Positions 14,735 through 22,664 of a stretch of 22,664 nucleotides of DNA are shown here, in pieces (position 1 is the first letter of the stretch; every line of letters begins with the position of its first letter). Under the pieces are notes generated by a model. That model saw only the letters and a list, made by a program, of their open reading frames with translations, was not told the DNA's origin and made no database searches. A program made the translations under genes and the position numbers. The DNA comes from FW021-bin31 sp964467635 (GTDB lineage Bacteria > Bacteroidota > Bacteroidia > Chitinophagales > Chitinophagaceae). Location of the stretch: contig CAYXRN010000047.1 in assembly GCA_964467635.1 (NCBI GenBank), forward strand, positions 1-22,664, given 5' to 3'.

Positions 14735-17700
14735 TATCAGGAAATCAAATCCCGTAACGCTTGATCTGAAGAATACGGATATGATAGATGTGCTTAATCA
14801 ATGCTTTGCTAATCAACCACTTAGTTTTCGGATTAAAGACAAGATCATTGTAGTGACACCCTACTTATTAAAGAAGCTGATCCTGCCGCAGCTTTCCGTA
14901 GAAAAGGATGTAGAGGGAGTTGTAACAGATTCTTTGACGGGAGAAACTCTTGCCGGTGTGTCTATAAAAGTAAAAGGGAGTACTAGCGGGACCATTACGG
15001 ATGCATTAGGGCACTTTCAATTGACGGTTCCGGATGATGCCGTGTTGGAAGTTTCGTATCTAGGATATGTTTCGAAAGAAGTTTCGATAAATGGCGAAAG
15101 TAGTATTCATATTATGTTAGTAGCCACTACAACCGGATTAAATCAATTAGTCGTTGTGGGCTATGGGACGCAGACAAAAGCGAAAGTAACGGGAAGTATT
15201 ACGTCAATTGACGCAGCAGAGCTGAAAGATATACCAATGCCCAATATAACACAGTCCATTATGGGCAGGTCGCCGGGCGTATTTATAAAAAATACAAATG
15301 GTCAACCAGGAGACAATGATAATGTAGAGTTCAATATTCGCGGTTTTGGTACTCCACTTATCATTATTGACGGCATGCCCGCTACAGTGGAGGTATTCAA
15401 TCAATTAAACCCAAATGATATTGCGGAATTCAACGTTTTAAAAGATGCTGCAGCCGCTGCGGTATATGGCGCAAGGGCCGGAAATGGTGTGATACTGGTA
15501 ACCACTAAACGAGGTAAGATCGGGGCGGCCCAAATTACTTACAACGGTAATTTTTCTTTACAGTATTTTGCTACTTTCCCTGATTTTGTGGATGCAGAAC
15601 AGTATGCACGGATGGAGAATCTGGCTAGGTACAACTCAGGGGAAGAACCTATCTGGACCGAGGAAGAGATCCTAAAATTTCACGATCAAACCGACCCTTT
15701 TTATCCTAATGTCAATTATGCCGATTTGGTGCTGCGTAAATACGCTCCGCAGACCCAGCATAGTCTGGCTGTAAGAGGGGGCACTGAAAAAGTCAGCTAT
15801 TTTGTGTCGGGAGGATATTTCTATCAGGAAGACTTGACAGAAGCCAACGATACGAGAAACAGGCGGTATAACTTGCGGTCGAATATCGACATGGCTGCAA
15901 CGGATAAGTTGGATTTAAGCCTCGACATACATGTGCTGTCACATCAATTTATGGGGCCGCTTCATCAACTGGAAAGACAAGGTGGGGGTACGATTACCGG
16001 ACGGGGTATTGATGGGATTATGACAGCCCTATTCCGCTCCAGTCCTACTGATTTAGCGTTCTGGCCAGGAACTACGAAATATGCGGCCACGACCAATACG
16101 CCGCATGCCAAGACCATGATCGAAGGTAACGGTTACCGAAAAAGCGACGCATTGACTGGGGATGTAAAATTTTCGGCAGCTTATGAACTCCCTTTTGATT
16201 TTGAGGTAAAAGCTAATTTACAGTTTTATCGTCAATATGAGCGTTACAAACAATTTCAGGACAACGGGCAACCTATATGGAACTATAATAGGGCTACCGA
16301 TGAATATACTATTGCTTATTATACTGAAGGCGAAATGCGCTTAGATGAGTTTTTCTGGATGGACAATGAATTCAACCAGCAATACTTTCTTACCTGGGAC
16401 AAACAATTGAATGACCACAACCTGAGCGCGATGGTAGTTTATGAAATTTTGTCTGATGATCATAATAATATTGAAGCCGCGCGCAGGCGTTACGAGATTG
16501 ATATTCAGTACCTGTTTGCAGGCCCTTTATTGGATTTGACAAACAACGGCAGCGCATCCCATGGGGGGCGTAAAAGCTGGATTTCGAGGGTGAACTATGA
16601 CTACAAAGGAAAATATCTTTTCCAGTTTAGTGGCAGATACGATGCCTCTCCCCGTTTCCCTAAAGAAACCAGATGGGGTTTTTTCCCTTCCGTGTCTGTT
16701 GGTTGGCGCATTTCTCAGGAAAAATTTATGCAAGAAAGCGTACCTTTCATCAGCAACCTGAAGTTGAGGGCCTCCCATGGACTATTGGGTTACGACAATA
16801 CGGGATCGTTTCAATACCTTTCTACCTTTGATATTGGCTCCCGGTATATTTTTGATGGTGCAAACAATACACTGTCCACAGGGATCGTACCCGGTGCATT
16901 GCCTAATCCTTTTATTACCTGGGAAAAAATGCGTACAACCAACGTCGGGTTAGATTTTGGGCTCTGGAATAATAAACTGGAAGGTTCTTTCGACTATTTT
17001 TATCGTTTGCGAAGCGATGTGCTGGGTCAGCGCAATCAATCAATTCCTAACACGGTGGGCGCCGATCTGCCTCAGGTCAATTATGCGAAATTTGATAATC
17101 GGGGATGGGAATTGGTGTTGAACCACAGGAATAAAATAGGGCCGGTGGACTTTAGTATCGGTGGAAACCTGGCCTGGAATCGTGAAAAAACCGTTCTTAT
17201 TGATCAAAATGCATTTGCCAGTGCCGAGGCTCGGCGGGTTCAAAATGAAAATGGCGAATGGACCGACCGGCAATGGGGTTTGATGTCGGACGGTCTGTTT
17301 AAAAGCAAAGAGGAAATTAAGAATTGGCCCGATCAGGATGGCAGGAATAACGCCACCGTTATGCCCGGCGACATAAAATTGATCGACTACAATGAGGATG
17401 GGAGAATCAGTTCGGAAGACATGGTACTCATTGGTCGCGGAGACTTCCCGCGGTTCACTTACGGTATTCACTTAAACGTGTCATGGAAAGGCTTTGACTT
17501 TACTACGCTTTGGCAAGGCGCTGGGTTATATGATTTTAATCTGGATATGTCTCCAGATCTTTCCATTCCCTTTTATGCGAATAATACCCCCCTTAAAGCC
17601 TGGGCTGCTAACGCCTATGTACCGGAGATGTCCGGGAAGGAAAACCAATGGCTTCCAGCAAATACAGATGCCCGTTGGCCGCGATACCGGACAGGTCCGG

Positions 17701-17981
17701 ATAATCAAATCCATATAAATCACTCCTTCTCCGATTTCTGGCTGATTAACGGCGGGTATATCCGGCTAAAAAATGTTTCGCTGGGCTATGCTATTCCTGA
17801 TGTAATAACCGCCCGATTGGGGATCAATAGTTGCAGAGTGTATGTATCCGGTTATAACCTGCTAACCTTCTTTCCACTTGATTTCATAGATCCCGAAGCC
17901 GATACACATACCAAACGTACTTTTGGCAGCTATTATCCCCCTTTAGGCACTTATAATATAGGGATTAACATAGGTTTTTAA
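14502..17981 (+). CDS. SusC/RagA-type TonB-dependent outer-membrane transporter with STN signalling domain
   Basis: From the ATG at 14502 this gives about 1,159 residues. The frame is open further upstream to a TTG at 14421, but that would read through the conserved leader hairpin, and the parallel copy also offers ATG here. Order of parts: signal peptide (about 18-46, ending ARVFAQ), STN domain (about 47-120) that contacts FecR, carboxypeptidase-regulatory-like domain (about 137-207, EGVVTDSLTGETLAGV to HIMLVA), TonB box and plug beginning VVVGYGTQ (217-224), with RSPGVFI and NGVILVTTKRG in the plug, then a large beta barrel ending GTYNIGINIGF with a terminal aromatic. It imports glycan fragments across the outer membrane together with the SusD-like protein encoded next. 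The STN domain means it should also signal through FecR to an ECF sigma factor, yet its own fecR is deleted. The glycan is unknown. Confidence 0.94.
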   Translation: MYLKGLNKTGPERCFHASYKIALIMQLTAIILLTACLQVSARVFAQKVTIKEANAPLKEIFTEIGRQTGYSFIYAEEDIRKSNPVTLDLKNTDMIDVLNQCFANQPLSFRIKDKIIVVTPYLLKKLILPQLSVEKDVEGVVTDSLTGETLAGVSIKVKGSTSGTITDALGHFQLTVPDDAVLEVSYLGYVSKEVSINGESSIHIMLVATTTGLNQLVVVGYGTQTKAKVTGSITSIDAAELKDIPMPNITQSIMGRSPGVFIKNTNGQPGDNDNVEFNIRGFGTPLIIIDGMPATVEVFNQLNPNDIAEFNVLKDAAAAAVYGARAGNGVILVTTKRGKIGAAQITYNGNFSLQYFATFPDFVDAEQYARMENLARYNSGEEPIWTEEEILKFHDQTDPFYPNVNYADLVLRKYAPQTQHSLAVRGGTEKVSYFVSGGYFYQEDLTEANDTRNRRYNLRSNIDMAATDKLDLSLDIHVLSHQFMGPLHQLERQGGGTITGRGIDGIMTALFRSSPTDLAFWPGTTKYAATTNTPHAKTMIEGNGYRKSDALTGDVKFSAAYELPFDFEVKANLQFYRQYERYKQFQDNGQPIWNYNRATDEYTIAYYTEGEMRLDEFFWMDNEFNQQYFLTWDKQLNDHNLSAMVVYEILSDDHNNIEAARRRYEIDIQYLFAGPLLDLTNNGSASHGGRKSWISRVNYDYKGKYLFQFSGRYDASPRFPKETRWGFFPSVSVGWRISQEKFMQESVPFISNLKLRASHGLLGYDNTGSFQYLSTFDIGSRYIFDGANNTLSTGIVPGALPNPFITWEKMRTTNVGLDFGLWNNKLEGSFDYFYRLRSDVLGQRNQSIPNTVGADLPQVNYAKFDNRGWELVLNHRNKIGPVDFSIGGNLAWNREKTVLIDQNAFASAEARRVQNENGEWTDRQWGLMSDGLFKSKEEIKNWPDQDGRNNATVMPGDIKLIDYNEDGRISSEDMVLIGRGDFPRFTYGIHLNVSWKGFDFTTLWQGAGLYDFNLDMSPDLSIPFYANNTPLKAWAANAYVPEMSGKENQWLPANTDARWPRYRTGPDNQIHINHSFSDFWLINGGYIRLKNVSLGYAIPDVITARLGINSCRVYVSGYNLLTFFPLDFIDPEADTHTKRTFGSYYPPLGTYNIGINIGF

Positions 17982-17998
17982 CTTGAAAAAAGGAAATA

Positions 17999-19768
17999 AT
18001 GAAAACATTGAAAATATTCATGCTAAGTGGCTTGATTGGTACGCTACTTTTCTCCTGCAAAAATAAAAACGTCCTGGATTTAACTCCGGACACAAAAATC
18101 AATGCAGAAGAAGTTTATAAAGATGAAGTCCTTATTGATGCTTATGTAACCAACTTGTACAGCCGGTTCAATTTAGATGACTTCAACGCCGATTATATTG
18201 ACGAATTCAGAGATCATATTTGCGGCGGTAGCGACGAAATGACCACAGAAGGTGGGAATGCCACCCCGGTTACGCTGGGAACTATTAGCGACTCCAGGGA
18301 ATCCTTCCCCTACTGGGACTATTATTATATCCGGGATTTGAATTCTTTTATTGAAAACATCGGAACTTCGCCTATTTCTGATGAAAAAAAGAAGCAGCTT
18401 GAAGGAGAGATCCGGTTTCTCCGCGCTTATGTTTACTTCGAAATGGAACGGCGGTACGGTGGGGTTCCTCTTGTAGATGCCGTTATTGATCCGTTTAAAG
18501 AAATTGATGAAAAATATACCAAACGGAGTACTGAGGAAGCCATAGCAGATTTTATCCTTTCCGAGACTACCGTAATTTCTAACATGCTTACGGAAAGCCC
18601 TACTCCGAGAGGAAGAATAAATAAGTGGACTGCTCTGGCATTAAAAGCCAGAGCAGCGTTATGGGCCGCGTCCATCGCGAAATATGGAAAGCTAGAATTG
18701 AACGGACTGGTAGGCATATCCCCCTCCCGGGCGGATGAATTCTATGCCAAGGCCGCCGAAGCTGCCGATGCCGTCATACAGTCCGGAAAATACAGCTTAT
18801 ATAATAAGGTCCCCGATGATAAGTCAGAAAATTACAGGCTGATTTTTCTCGATGAGGAAAACGATGAAGTGATCTTTGAAAAGGTGTTTAATGGCGTTGA
18901 GATCGGGCATGGTTTTGATCTGTGGAATTCGCCCCCGCAGTTTGCCACAGATGGAAGAGGGGGCACATCTAACCCTACGCTTGAGTTTATTTTGGGCTAT
19001 GAGAACATTGACGGTAGTGCGACGCAACCTAGTTTTGGTGTTGATCATCTATATACGACGGCAAGGGATCCTTTCCTGAATAAAGATCCCCGGTTGTTTG
19101 CTACAGTTTTCTTTGAAGGAGACGCATGGGGAGGAGGGCATGTGGCCACCTATGAGGGGATAGATCCGAGCCCAACTCCCAACCCTGCTTCCATTATCAG
19201 TAGCGAAAACGAGGTTTATAAAGACATGCCTACTGTCGGTTTTGATTCCAGGACAAATTACAGCCGCGGTAATGGTACCAAGTCAGGCTTTTTGCTGAAA
19301 AAGTTTATCCAGAATAAAGCAAATGTGAAAGAAGGCGAGAGCGGCACCAACTGGATCGTTTTCCGTTTAGCCGAAATGTATCTTATTAAAGCGGAGTCTC
19401 AGTTTGAACTGGGAAATCTTGCGACAGCAGCAGAGGCTTTAAACGCGACACGGGCAAGAGCGGGCATTAGCCTGGTGGATCCGGGCACCATAACACTTGA
19501 CAAGGTGCGCACCGAAAGAAGGTCGGAACTGGCTTTTGAAGGCCATCGCTTCTGGGACCTTCGTAGATGGCGGACCGCCTCAACCGTTTTAAACCACCGG
19601 TTTCAGGGTTTAAGGATTATTTATCATTATGCATCGGATAAGTATTATTTTCTGCCTATTCCATGTGAAACTTTTACACGTGTTTTCAAACCGGAACATT
19701 ATTATAATCCGATTACAAACGACCGTATCAATAACAATCCGGTCTTGATTGAAAATCCATTGTACTAA
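17999..19768 (+). CDS. RagB/SusD-family glycan-binding outer-membrane lipoprotein
   Basis: This 589-residue protein starts with a lipoprotein signal whose lipobox is LLFSC (cysteine 20). It is preceded by an AAAAGGAAAT ribosome-binding stretch 17 bases after the susC stop. The N-terminal SusD-like region includes EGEIRFLRAYVYFEMERRYG near residue 140, the family's helix with aromatic and arginine positions. The C-terminal RagB/SusD domain shows FRLAEMYLIKAESQFELG, ALNATRARAGIS and RRSELAFEGHRFWDLRRW, which are diagnostic. It sits on the cell surface as the lid of the SusC barrel and binds the incoming glycan. Length is normal. Same operon as the SusC and DUF3823 genes. Ligand cannot be read from sequence. 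Confidence 0.95.
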   Translation: MKTLKIFMLSGLIGTLLFSCKNKNVLDLTPDTKINAEEVYKDEVLIDAYVTNLYSRFNLDDFNADYIDEFRDHICGGSDEMTTEGGNATPVTLGTISDSRESFPYWDYYYIRDLNSFIENIGTSPISDEKKKQLEGEIRFLRAYVYFEMERRYGGVPLVDAVIDPFKEIDEKYTKRSTEEAIADFILSETTVISNMLTESPTPRGRINKWTALALKARAALWAASIAKYGKLELNGLVGISPSRADEFYAKAAEAADAVIQSGKYSLYNKVPDDKSENYRLIFLDEENDEVIFEKVFNGVEIGHGFDLWNSPPQFATDGRGGTSNPTLEFILGYENIDGSATQPSFGVDHLYTTARDPFLNKDPRLFATVFFEGDAWGGGHVATYEGIDPSPTPNPASIISSENEVYKDMPTVGFDSRTNYSRGNGTKSGFLLKKFIQNKANVKEGESGTNWIVFRLAEMYLIKAESQFELGNLATAAEALNATRARAGISLVDPGTITLDKVRTERRSELAFEGHRFWDLRRWRTASTVLNHRFQGLRIIYHYASDKYYFLPIPCETFTRVFKPEHYYNPITNDRINNNPVLIENPLY

Positions 19769-19779
19769 ATCTTATAGAA

Positions 19780-20457
19780 ATGAGAAAATTAATAAAAGAT
19801 ATCGGTTTTTTAGTACTGGTCATAGCTGTACTTACCGGATGTGATAAGAATATTACTGAATTTGGATTTGATGGAAATCTTTCAGGAACAGTAAAAGATC
19901 CTTCAGGCAACATGGTCCCAGGCGATATCACCAGCGATAATCTGGTTGTTCATGCGCTTGCCGAAGGAGATCAAACGGCTATCGATATACGAGTGAGAGG
20001 AGATGGAACATTTCAGAACTCAAAGCTATATCCTGTAAAGACTAAAGTTTGGTTAACCGGGCCCGTTTTCCCGCAAACTCCTGACACTATCATCGTAGAT
20101 TTTTCAAAAACAAGTACACAAACACTCGATCTGGAGGTGACGCCTTTTATAACGATAGCTAAGCCGGAAATTCTAAATAAAACATCTACTTCGGTAGAAA
20201 TCAGTTACAATATGTCAGGAAACAATGGAAAGACGCCAGATGTCCGCGAAGTCTATTGTAGTACCATACCCTATCCTACCAGCAGCACCGGGTCGGGACC
20301 TTTTTATCATACAGAAAAATTGGAATTGAATGATGATGCAGGTGTAATTGTTATCAATGGACTGACTTCCGGTACTGAATATCATTTGCGCATCGGTGCT
20401 AGGGCTGATGAAGAAACGATGAACTACAGTGAGCAGGTGATTTTTACAGCCCCTTAG
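19780..20457 (+). CDS. DUF3823 domain lipoprotein of SusCD locus
   Basis: This 225-residue lipoprotein has a lipobox VLTGC with cysteine 21. The N-terminal half reads like DUF3823 (PF12866): LSGTVKDPSGN, then DGTFQNSKLYPVKTKVWLTG and DLEVTPFITI, which I recall as the typical order in such proteins. The C-terminal half (about 128-225) looks like a fibronectin-type beta sandwich ending LTSGTEYHLRIGAR. Such proteins follow susCD pairs in many Bacteroidota and probably sit on the cell surface as accessory glycan-binding proteins; their role is not firmly established. It starts 11 bases after the susD stop, so the three genes form one transcript. No gene in good health follows it. Confidence 0.85.
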   Translation: MRKLIKDIGFLVLVIAVLTGCDKNITEFGFDGNLSGTVKDPSGNMVPGDITSDNLVVHALAEGDQTAIDIRVRGDGTFQNSKLYPVKTKVWLTGPVFPQTPDTIIVDFSKTSTQTLDLEVTPFITIAKPEILNKTSTSVEISYNMSGNNGKTPDVREVYCSTIPYPTSSTGSGPFYHTEKLELNDDAGVIVINGLTSGTEYHLRIGARADEETMNYSEQVIFTAP

Positions 20458-20992
20458 GACACTAACAAAAGAAGCTGTTTTAAATGAACTTTCGTATTTT
20501 ATGTGCGGAAGCAATATTATATTGTATCGTTTTTGTGAAATTTGTCATCGAAAAGCAGCAGGTGTACTGATCTTTACTGCATTGGGATATTCAAGGTCTG
20601 AACGGGCAACCAGCGACTTCTTCGTCAATCCCGCAAAACTAAAATTATCAAAAAGATTTCTTAAAATCCATGGCAGATCCTTTTAATCCTGTTGGGTTGA
20701 TGTTGGATAAATGGGAAAAGAAATTGAACGTGGCAAACCTCATGGGTTTAAAATATTGGCGATAACTGATTTTGGAAAAGACTGAGAAGGAAAGGTTAGG
20801 TTACAAATATTAAAAAAAAGTAATCAATCAGGAGTCTACCCGACTTATTATACCGGCATATCAACAAAAAGCGATTACGCTACTTGCATTACCCTCAAGT
20901 ACCCGGAAAATACACAATACCAGCTCTCTTAGATAAAGAAGGAGCGAAATCGGTAAAAAGTATTGGGGAATTTTTTTAAAAGATTATAAACA
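20458..20992 (+). pseudogene. Decayed glycosidase-like gene tail upstream of fecR copy 3
   Basis: This 535-base gap between the DUF3823 gene and the fecR leader holds coding debris but no intact gene. One frame at about 20658-20767 reads MADPFNPVGLMLDKWEKKL, which resembles a segment seen in sugar-binding-domain (GH2-like) enzymes. After further frame changes the sequence ends in GKYTIPALLDKEG, KSVKSI and a stop at 20977-20979. The tail matches the debris at 13983-14125. A 61-codon open stretch at 20501-20686 starts inside this material and resembles nothing I know. Identification of the parent enzyme is tentative. Confidence 0.45.
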
Positions 20993-21160
20993 GAGCAGAT
21001 GTAAAATGATTTTCAAGCGTATTAGCTATAAAGACTGGGTCAAAAATAATATCTATTCTTAAAATTGGCTAATTTGGAACATCATGATTTGCAGGATTTA
21101 ATGGCCAGATACCTGGCAGGTAAAGCGTCTCCTGAAGAGATAGGGTTTTTACTCCGACAG
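20838..21160 (+). repeat. Diverged direct repeat, copy of 13983-14291
   Basis: This is the downstream copy of the older duplication. Here the fecR reading frame is intact, whereas the upstream copy is interrupted at codon 18. The leader portion (20993-21064) also matches the leader of the copy 1 remnant at 11163-11235, so all three modules derive from one ancestor. Confidence 0.7.
20993..21064 (+). promoter_or_regulatory. Conserved fecR leader
   Basis: The leader starts GAGCAGATGTAAAAT and contains CGTATTAGCTA about 20 bases later. Both blocks recur, with a base or two changed, in front of both dead fecR copies (11163 and 14139). It may hold the fecR promoter or translation-control signals. 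An 18-codon frame starting at the ATG at 21006 is not kept in the other copies, so I do not call a leader peptide. Confidence 0.45.
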
Positions 21161-22273
21161 TTTAATAAAAAAGAAGGGGAAGCGGTGTTAAGGTCCGTTA
21201 TCCGGGAGTTAGAAGCCAGCTATGAAATATCTGAATATAAAAGCCAGGCCCGGGCAAATGCTTTACAGGATAGCTATGATCTGATAAAAAGTCAGATAAA
21301 TAGTGAGAGTGAAGAAGATAAGACGTTGCCACGTCCCCGGCATATCTTATTGAAAATAAGTGTAGCAGCTGCCATTACCCTGCTTGTCGCTTCCTCGGTT
21401 TTTATGCTTACTAATAATAATTATAAAGGGATAACAGAAAAAACAGCGTCGACAAGACACAATGATATAGCTCCAGGTGGTAACAAAGCTGTTCTTACGT
21501 TATCAAACGGAACTAAAATTGTGTTGGATTCTATACAAACCGGCATGGTTTCCAGGCAAGGCAATACGAAGATCATTAAATTGAATAATGGGCAACTGGC
21601 ATACAATAGGCAGTTGGGAAACAACCGGAAATCCACGGTACATTATAATACGATAACAACTCCGCGGGGAGGACAGTATCAGGTTATATTATCAGATGGG
21701 ACAAAAGTTTGGCTAAATGCCGCCTCGTCCATTTATTTTCCGAGCGAATTCAGGGGAAGAACAAGAGAAGTACGTGTTACCGGTGAAGTATATTTTGAAG
21801 TGGAGGAAAACGCTAAAAGGCCATTCATAGTATCAGTGGATGACATGACTGTGCAAGTATTGGGGACTCATTTCAATGTAATGGCTTACGACGACGAACC
21901 GGCCACAAAAGTAACCTTGACCGAAGGCAGCATAAAAGTAACCGACGGAAATAAAGCTGTTTTACTGGAGCCGGGCGATCAGGTGCAGGTAGATAAGGCT
22001 GACCGGCTAAAAAAAGTGAAGGATGTGGATCTACAAGGTATAATAGCCTGGAAAAATAATCAGTTTTGTTTTAACGATGACGATATTAAGACGGTCATGC
22101 GGAGGCTTTCTCGATGGTATGATGCAGATGTCGTGATCAAAGGAAAAATTCCGCAACACTTTGGAGGATATATTTCAAGAGATATTAACCTGTCCAAAGT
22201 GCTCGAAGCCTTAGAAGCTACTAGCCATTTGCAATTTATCGTTCAAGATAGTACCATTATTGTTTCACCTTAA
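21065..22273 (+). CDS. FecR-family anti-sigma factor (membrane sensor)
   Basis: This 402-residue protein is a complete FecR-type anti-sigma factor. The N-terminal cytoplasmic part (1-90) should bind the ECF sigma factor. One membrane segment lies at about 94-115 (LLKISVAAAITLLVASSVF). The periplasmic FecR domain spans about 194-295 (TTPRGGQYQVILSDGTKVWL, EVRVTGEVYFEVE, VQVLGTHFNV), and a DUF4974 domain spans about 328-402 (AWKNNQFCFNDDDI to STIIVSP). It would relay a signal from the STN domain of a SusC receptor. No ATG fits: an in-frame stop lies 16 bases upstream and the first ATG is codon 13, inside the conserved N-terminus, so I take the TTG at 21065; TTG at 21074 is an alternative. No sigma gene is adjacent; the nearest is at 10533. 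The susC downstream starts 158 bases after its stop. Confidence 0.93.
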   Translation: MANLEHHDLQDLMARYLAGKASPEEIGFLLRQFNKKEGEAVLRSVIRELEASYEISEYKSQARANALQDSYDLIKSQINSESEEDKTLPRPRHILLKISVAAAITLLVASSVFMLTNNNYKGITEKTASTRHNDIAPGGNKAVLTLSNGTKIVLDSIQTGMVSRQGNTKIIKLNNGQLAYNRQLGNNRKSTVHYNTITTPRGGQYQVILSDGTKVWLNAASSIYFPSEFRGRTREVRVTGEVYFEVEENAKRPFIVSVDDMTVQVLGTHFNVMAYDDEPATKVTLTEGSIKVTDGNKAVLLEPGDQVQVDKADRLKKVKDVDLQGIIAWKNNQFCFNDDDIKTVMRRLSRWYDADVVIKGKIPQHFGGYISRDINLSKVLEALEATSHLQFIVQDSTIIVSP

Positions 22274-22326
22274 ATCTCTTTTATATGAGTCCATAACACT
22301 TTACCCTTTAATGAAAAGAACCGGTA

Positions 22327-22351
22327 AGCCCTGTCGGATCAGGACAGGGCT
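22327..22351 (+). promoter_or_regulatory. Leader RNA hairpin upstream of susC (copy 3)
   Basis: The arm AGCCCTGTC (22327-22335) pairs perfectly over nine bases with GACAGGGCT (22343-22351) around the loop GGATCAG, which is identical to the loop in the other copy. CCGG at 22321-22324 and 22358-22361 could add an outer helix. A weaker hairpin follows (AAAGCC at 22374-22379 with GGCTTT at 22403-22408). The leader between fecR stop and susC start is 158 bases and probably also carries the sigma-dependent susC promoter, whose sequence I could not define. Confidence 0.6.
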
Positions 22352-22431
22352 AGGAATTCCGGCTCATTGGCGAAAAGCCATACCTCGTTATCAAAAAAAT
22401 ACGGCTTTATCACTCTATTTAATTCAAAGAT

Positions 22432-22664
22432 ATGTATTTAAAAGGTCTTAACAAAACCGGACCTGAAAGACGTTTTCACGCCCGTTATAAAATAGCGTTA
22501 ATCATGCAACTAACGGCTATAATATTACTTACCGCCTGTTTACAAGTAAGTGCGAGAGTTTCTGCTCAAGAGGTGACCATTGACGAAACCAATGCTCCCC
22601 TTAAAGAAGTATTCACGGAGATTGGTAGGCAAACAGGTTACAGTTTTATTTACGCGGAAGAAGA
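22432..22664 (+). CDS. SusC-like TonB-dependent transducer, N-terminal fragment (cut by window end)
   Basis: Only the first 77 codons are visible. They encode a signal peptide (MYLKGLNKTGPERRFHARYK, then a hydrophobic core and ARVSAQ) and the beginning of an STN domain (EVTIDETNAPLKEVFTEIGR onward). The peptide is almost the same as the start of the SusC at 14502. The frame is open to the last base, so the gene continues beyond the window. It follows an intact fecR and should be its cis receptor. Whether the rest of the protein is also similar to the first SusC cannot be seen. Confidence 0.9.
   Translation, partial: MYLKGLNKTGPERRFHARYKIALIMQLTAIILLTACLQVSARVSAQEVTIDETNAPLKEVFTEIGRQTGYSFIYAEE

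Larger units (their letters stand above)
22252..22664 (+). repeat. Direct repeat, copy of 14322-14734 (runs off the window)
   Basis: This is the downstream copy of the fecR-end/leader/susC-start repeat, cut by the end of the window. Unlike the upstream copy it is preceded by a full fecR. Where the two copies differ in the leader, the changes fall mainly in loops or keep pairing in the main hairpin. Confidence 0.85.

Noticed and set aside
21006..21062. An 18-codon leader peptide before fecR
   Set aside because: The start codon is absent in copies 1 and 2, and copy 2 has stops in the frame. The bases are conserved better than the peptide.
1..22664. CRISPR array, tRNA or rRNA genes
   Set aside because: No regularly spaced short repeats, no tRNA-like fold and no conserved rRNA segment was noticed on either strand.

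Overview
The window looks like a chromosomal piece of a Bacteroidota bacterium, probably Chitinophagaceae or a relative (the lineage is inferred). The evidence is a SusC/SusD pair with a DUF3823 lipoprotein, a SusC carrying an STN signalling domain next to an ECF sigma/FecR cascade, a GH109-type enzyme, A-rich ribosome-binding regions and TAnnTTTG-like promoter elements. No tRNA, rRNA, CRISPR array or intact insertion sequence was seen.

Region 1 (about 0.4-10.3 kb, minus strand) is a compact nine-gene sugar operon. Read 5' to 3' it encodes a DeoR-type regulator, an L-fucose-isomerase-fold sugar isomerase, the two halves of a split transketolase, a lipoprotein sugar-binding protein, a DUF2291 protein, an RbsA-type double ATPase, an RbsC-type permease and a glycerol-kinase-like FGGY kinase. 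Genes overlap or lie within about 80 bases of each other. The logic is import, isomerisation to a ketose, phosphorylation and cleavage by a dedicated transketolase. This fits the known D-apiose (transketolase-type) route best, but the substrate cannot be proved from sequence. A periplasmic-binding-protein ABC importer is uncommon in Bacteroidota, which usually pair SusCD with other inner-membrane transporters.

Region 2 (10.3-14.2 kb, plus strand) opens with a divergent control region and an intact ECF sigma factor. It continues with the ruins of a fecR-susC pair, an intact GH109-type NAD-dependent glycosidase, a decayed sialate O-acetylesterase, a decayed glycosidase-like tail and a second fecR reduced to its two ends.

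Region 3 (14.5-20.5 kb) is a complete polysaccharide-uptake unit: SusC-like TonB-dependent transducer/transporter, SusD-like lipoprotein and DUF3823 lipoprotein.

Region 4 (20.5 kb to the end) repeats the same architecture: a decayed glycosidase-like tail, an intact fecR starting from a non-ATG codon, a structured leader and the start of another susC that runs off the window.

The window therefore holds three generations of one fecR-susC module in different states of decay, with one intact sigma factor and one intact anti-sigma factor left for at least two SusC transducers whose N-termini are nearly identical. The fecR-susC leader, present in two copies, forms a hairpin with a compensatory base-pair change, which suggests selection on RNA structure.
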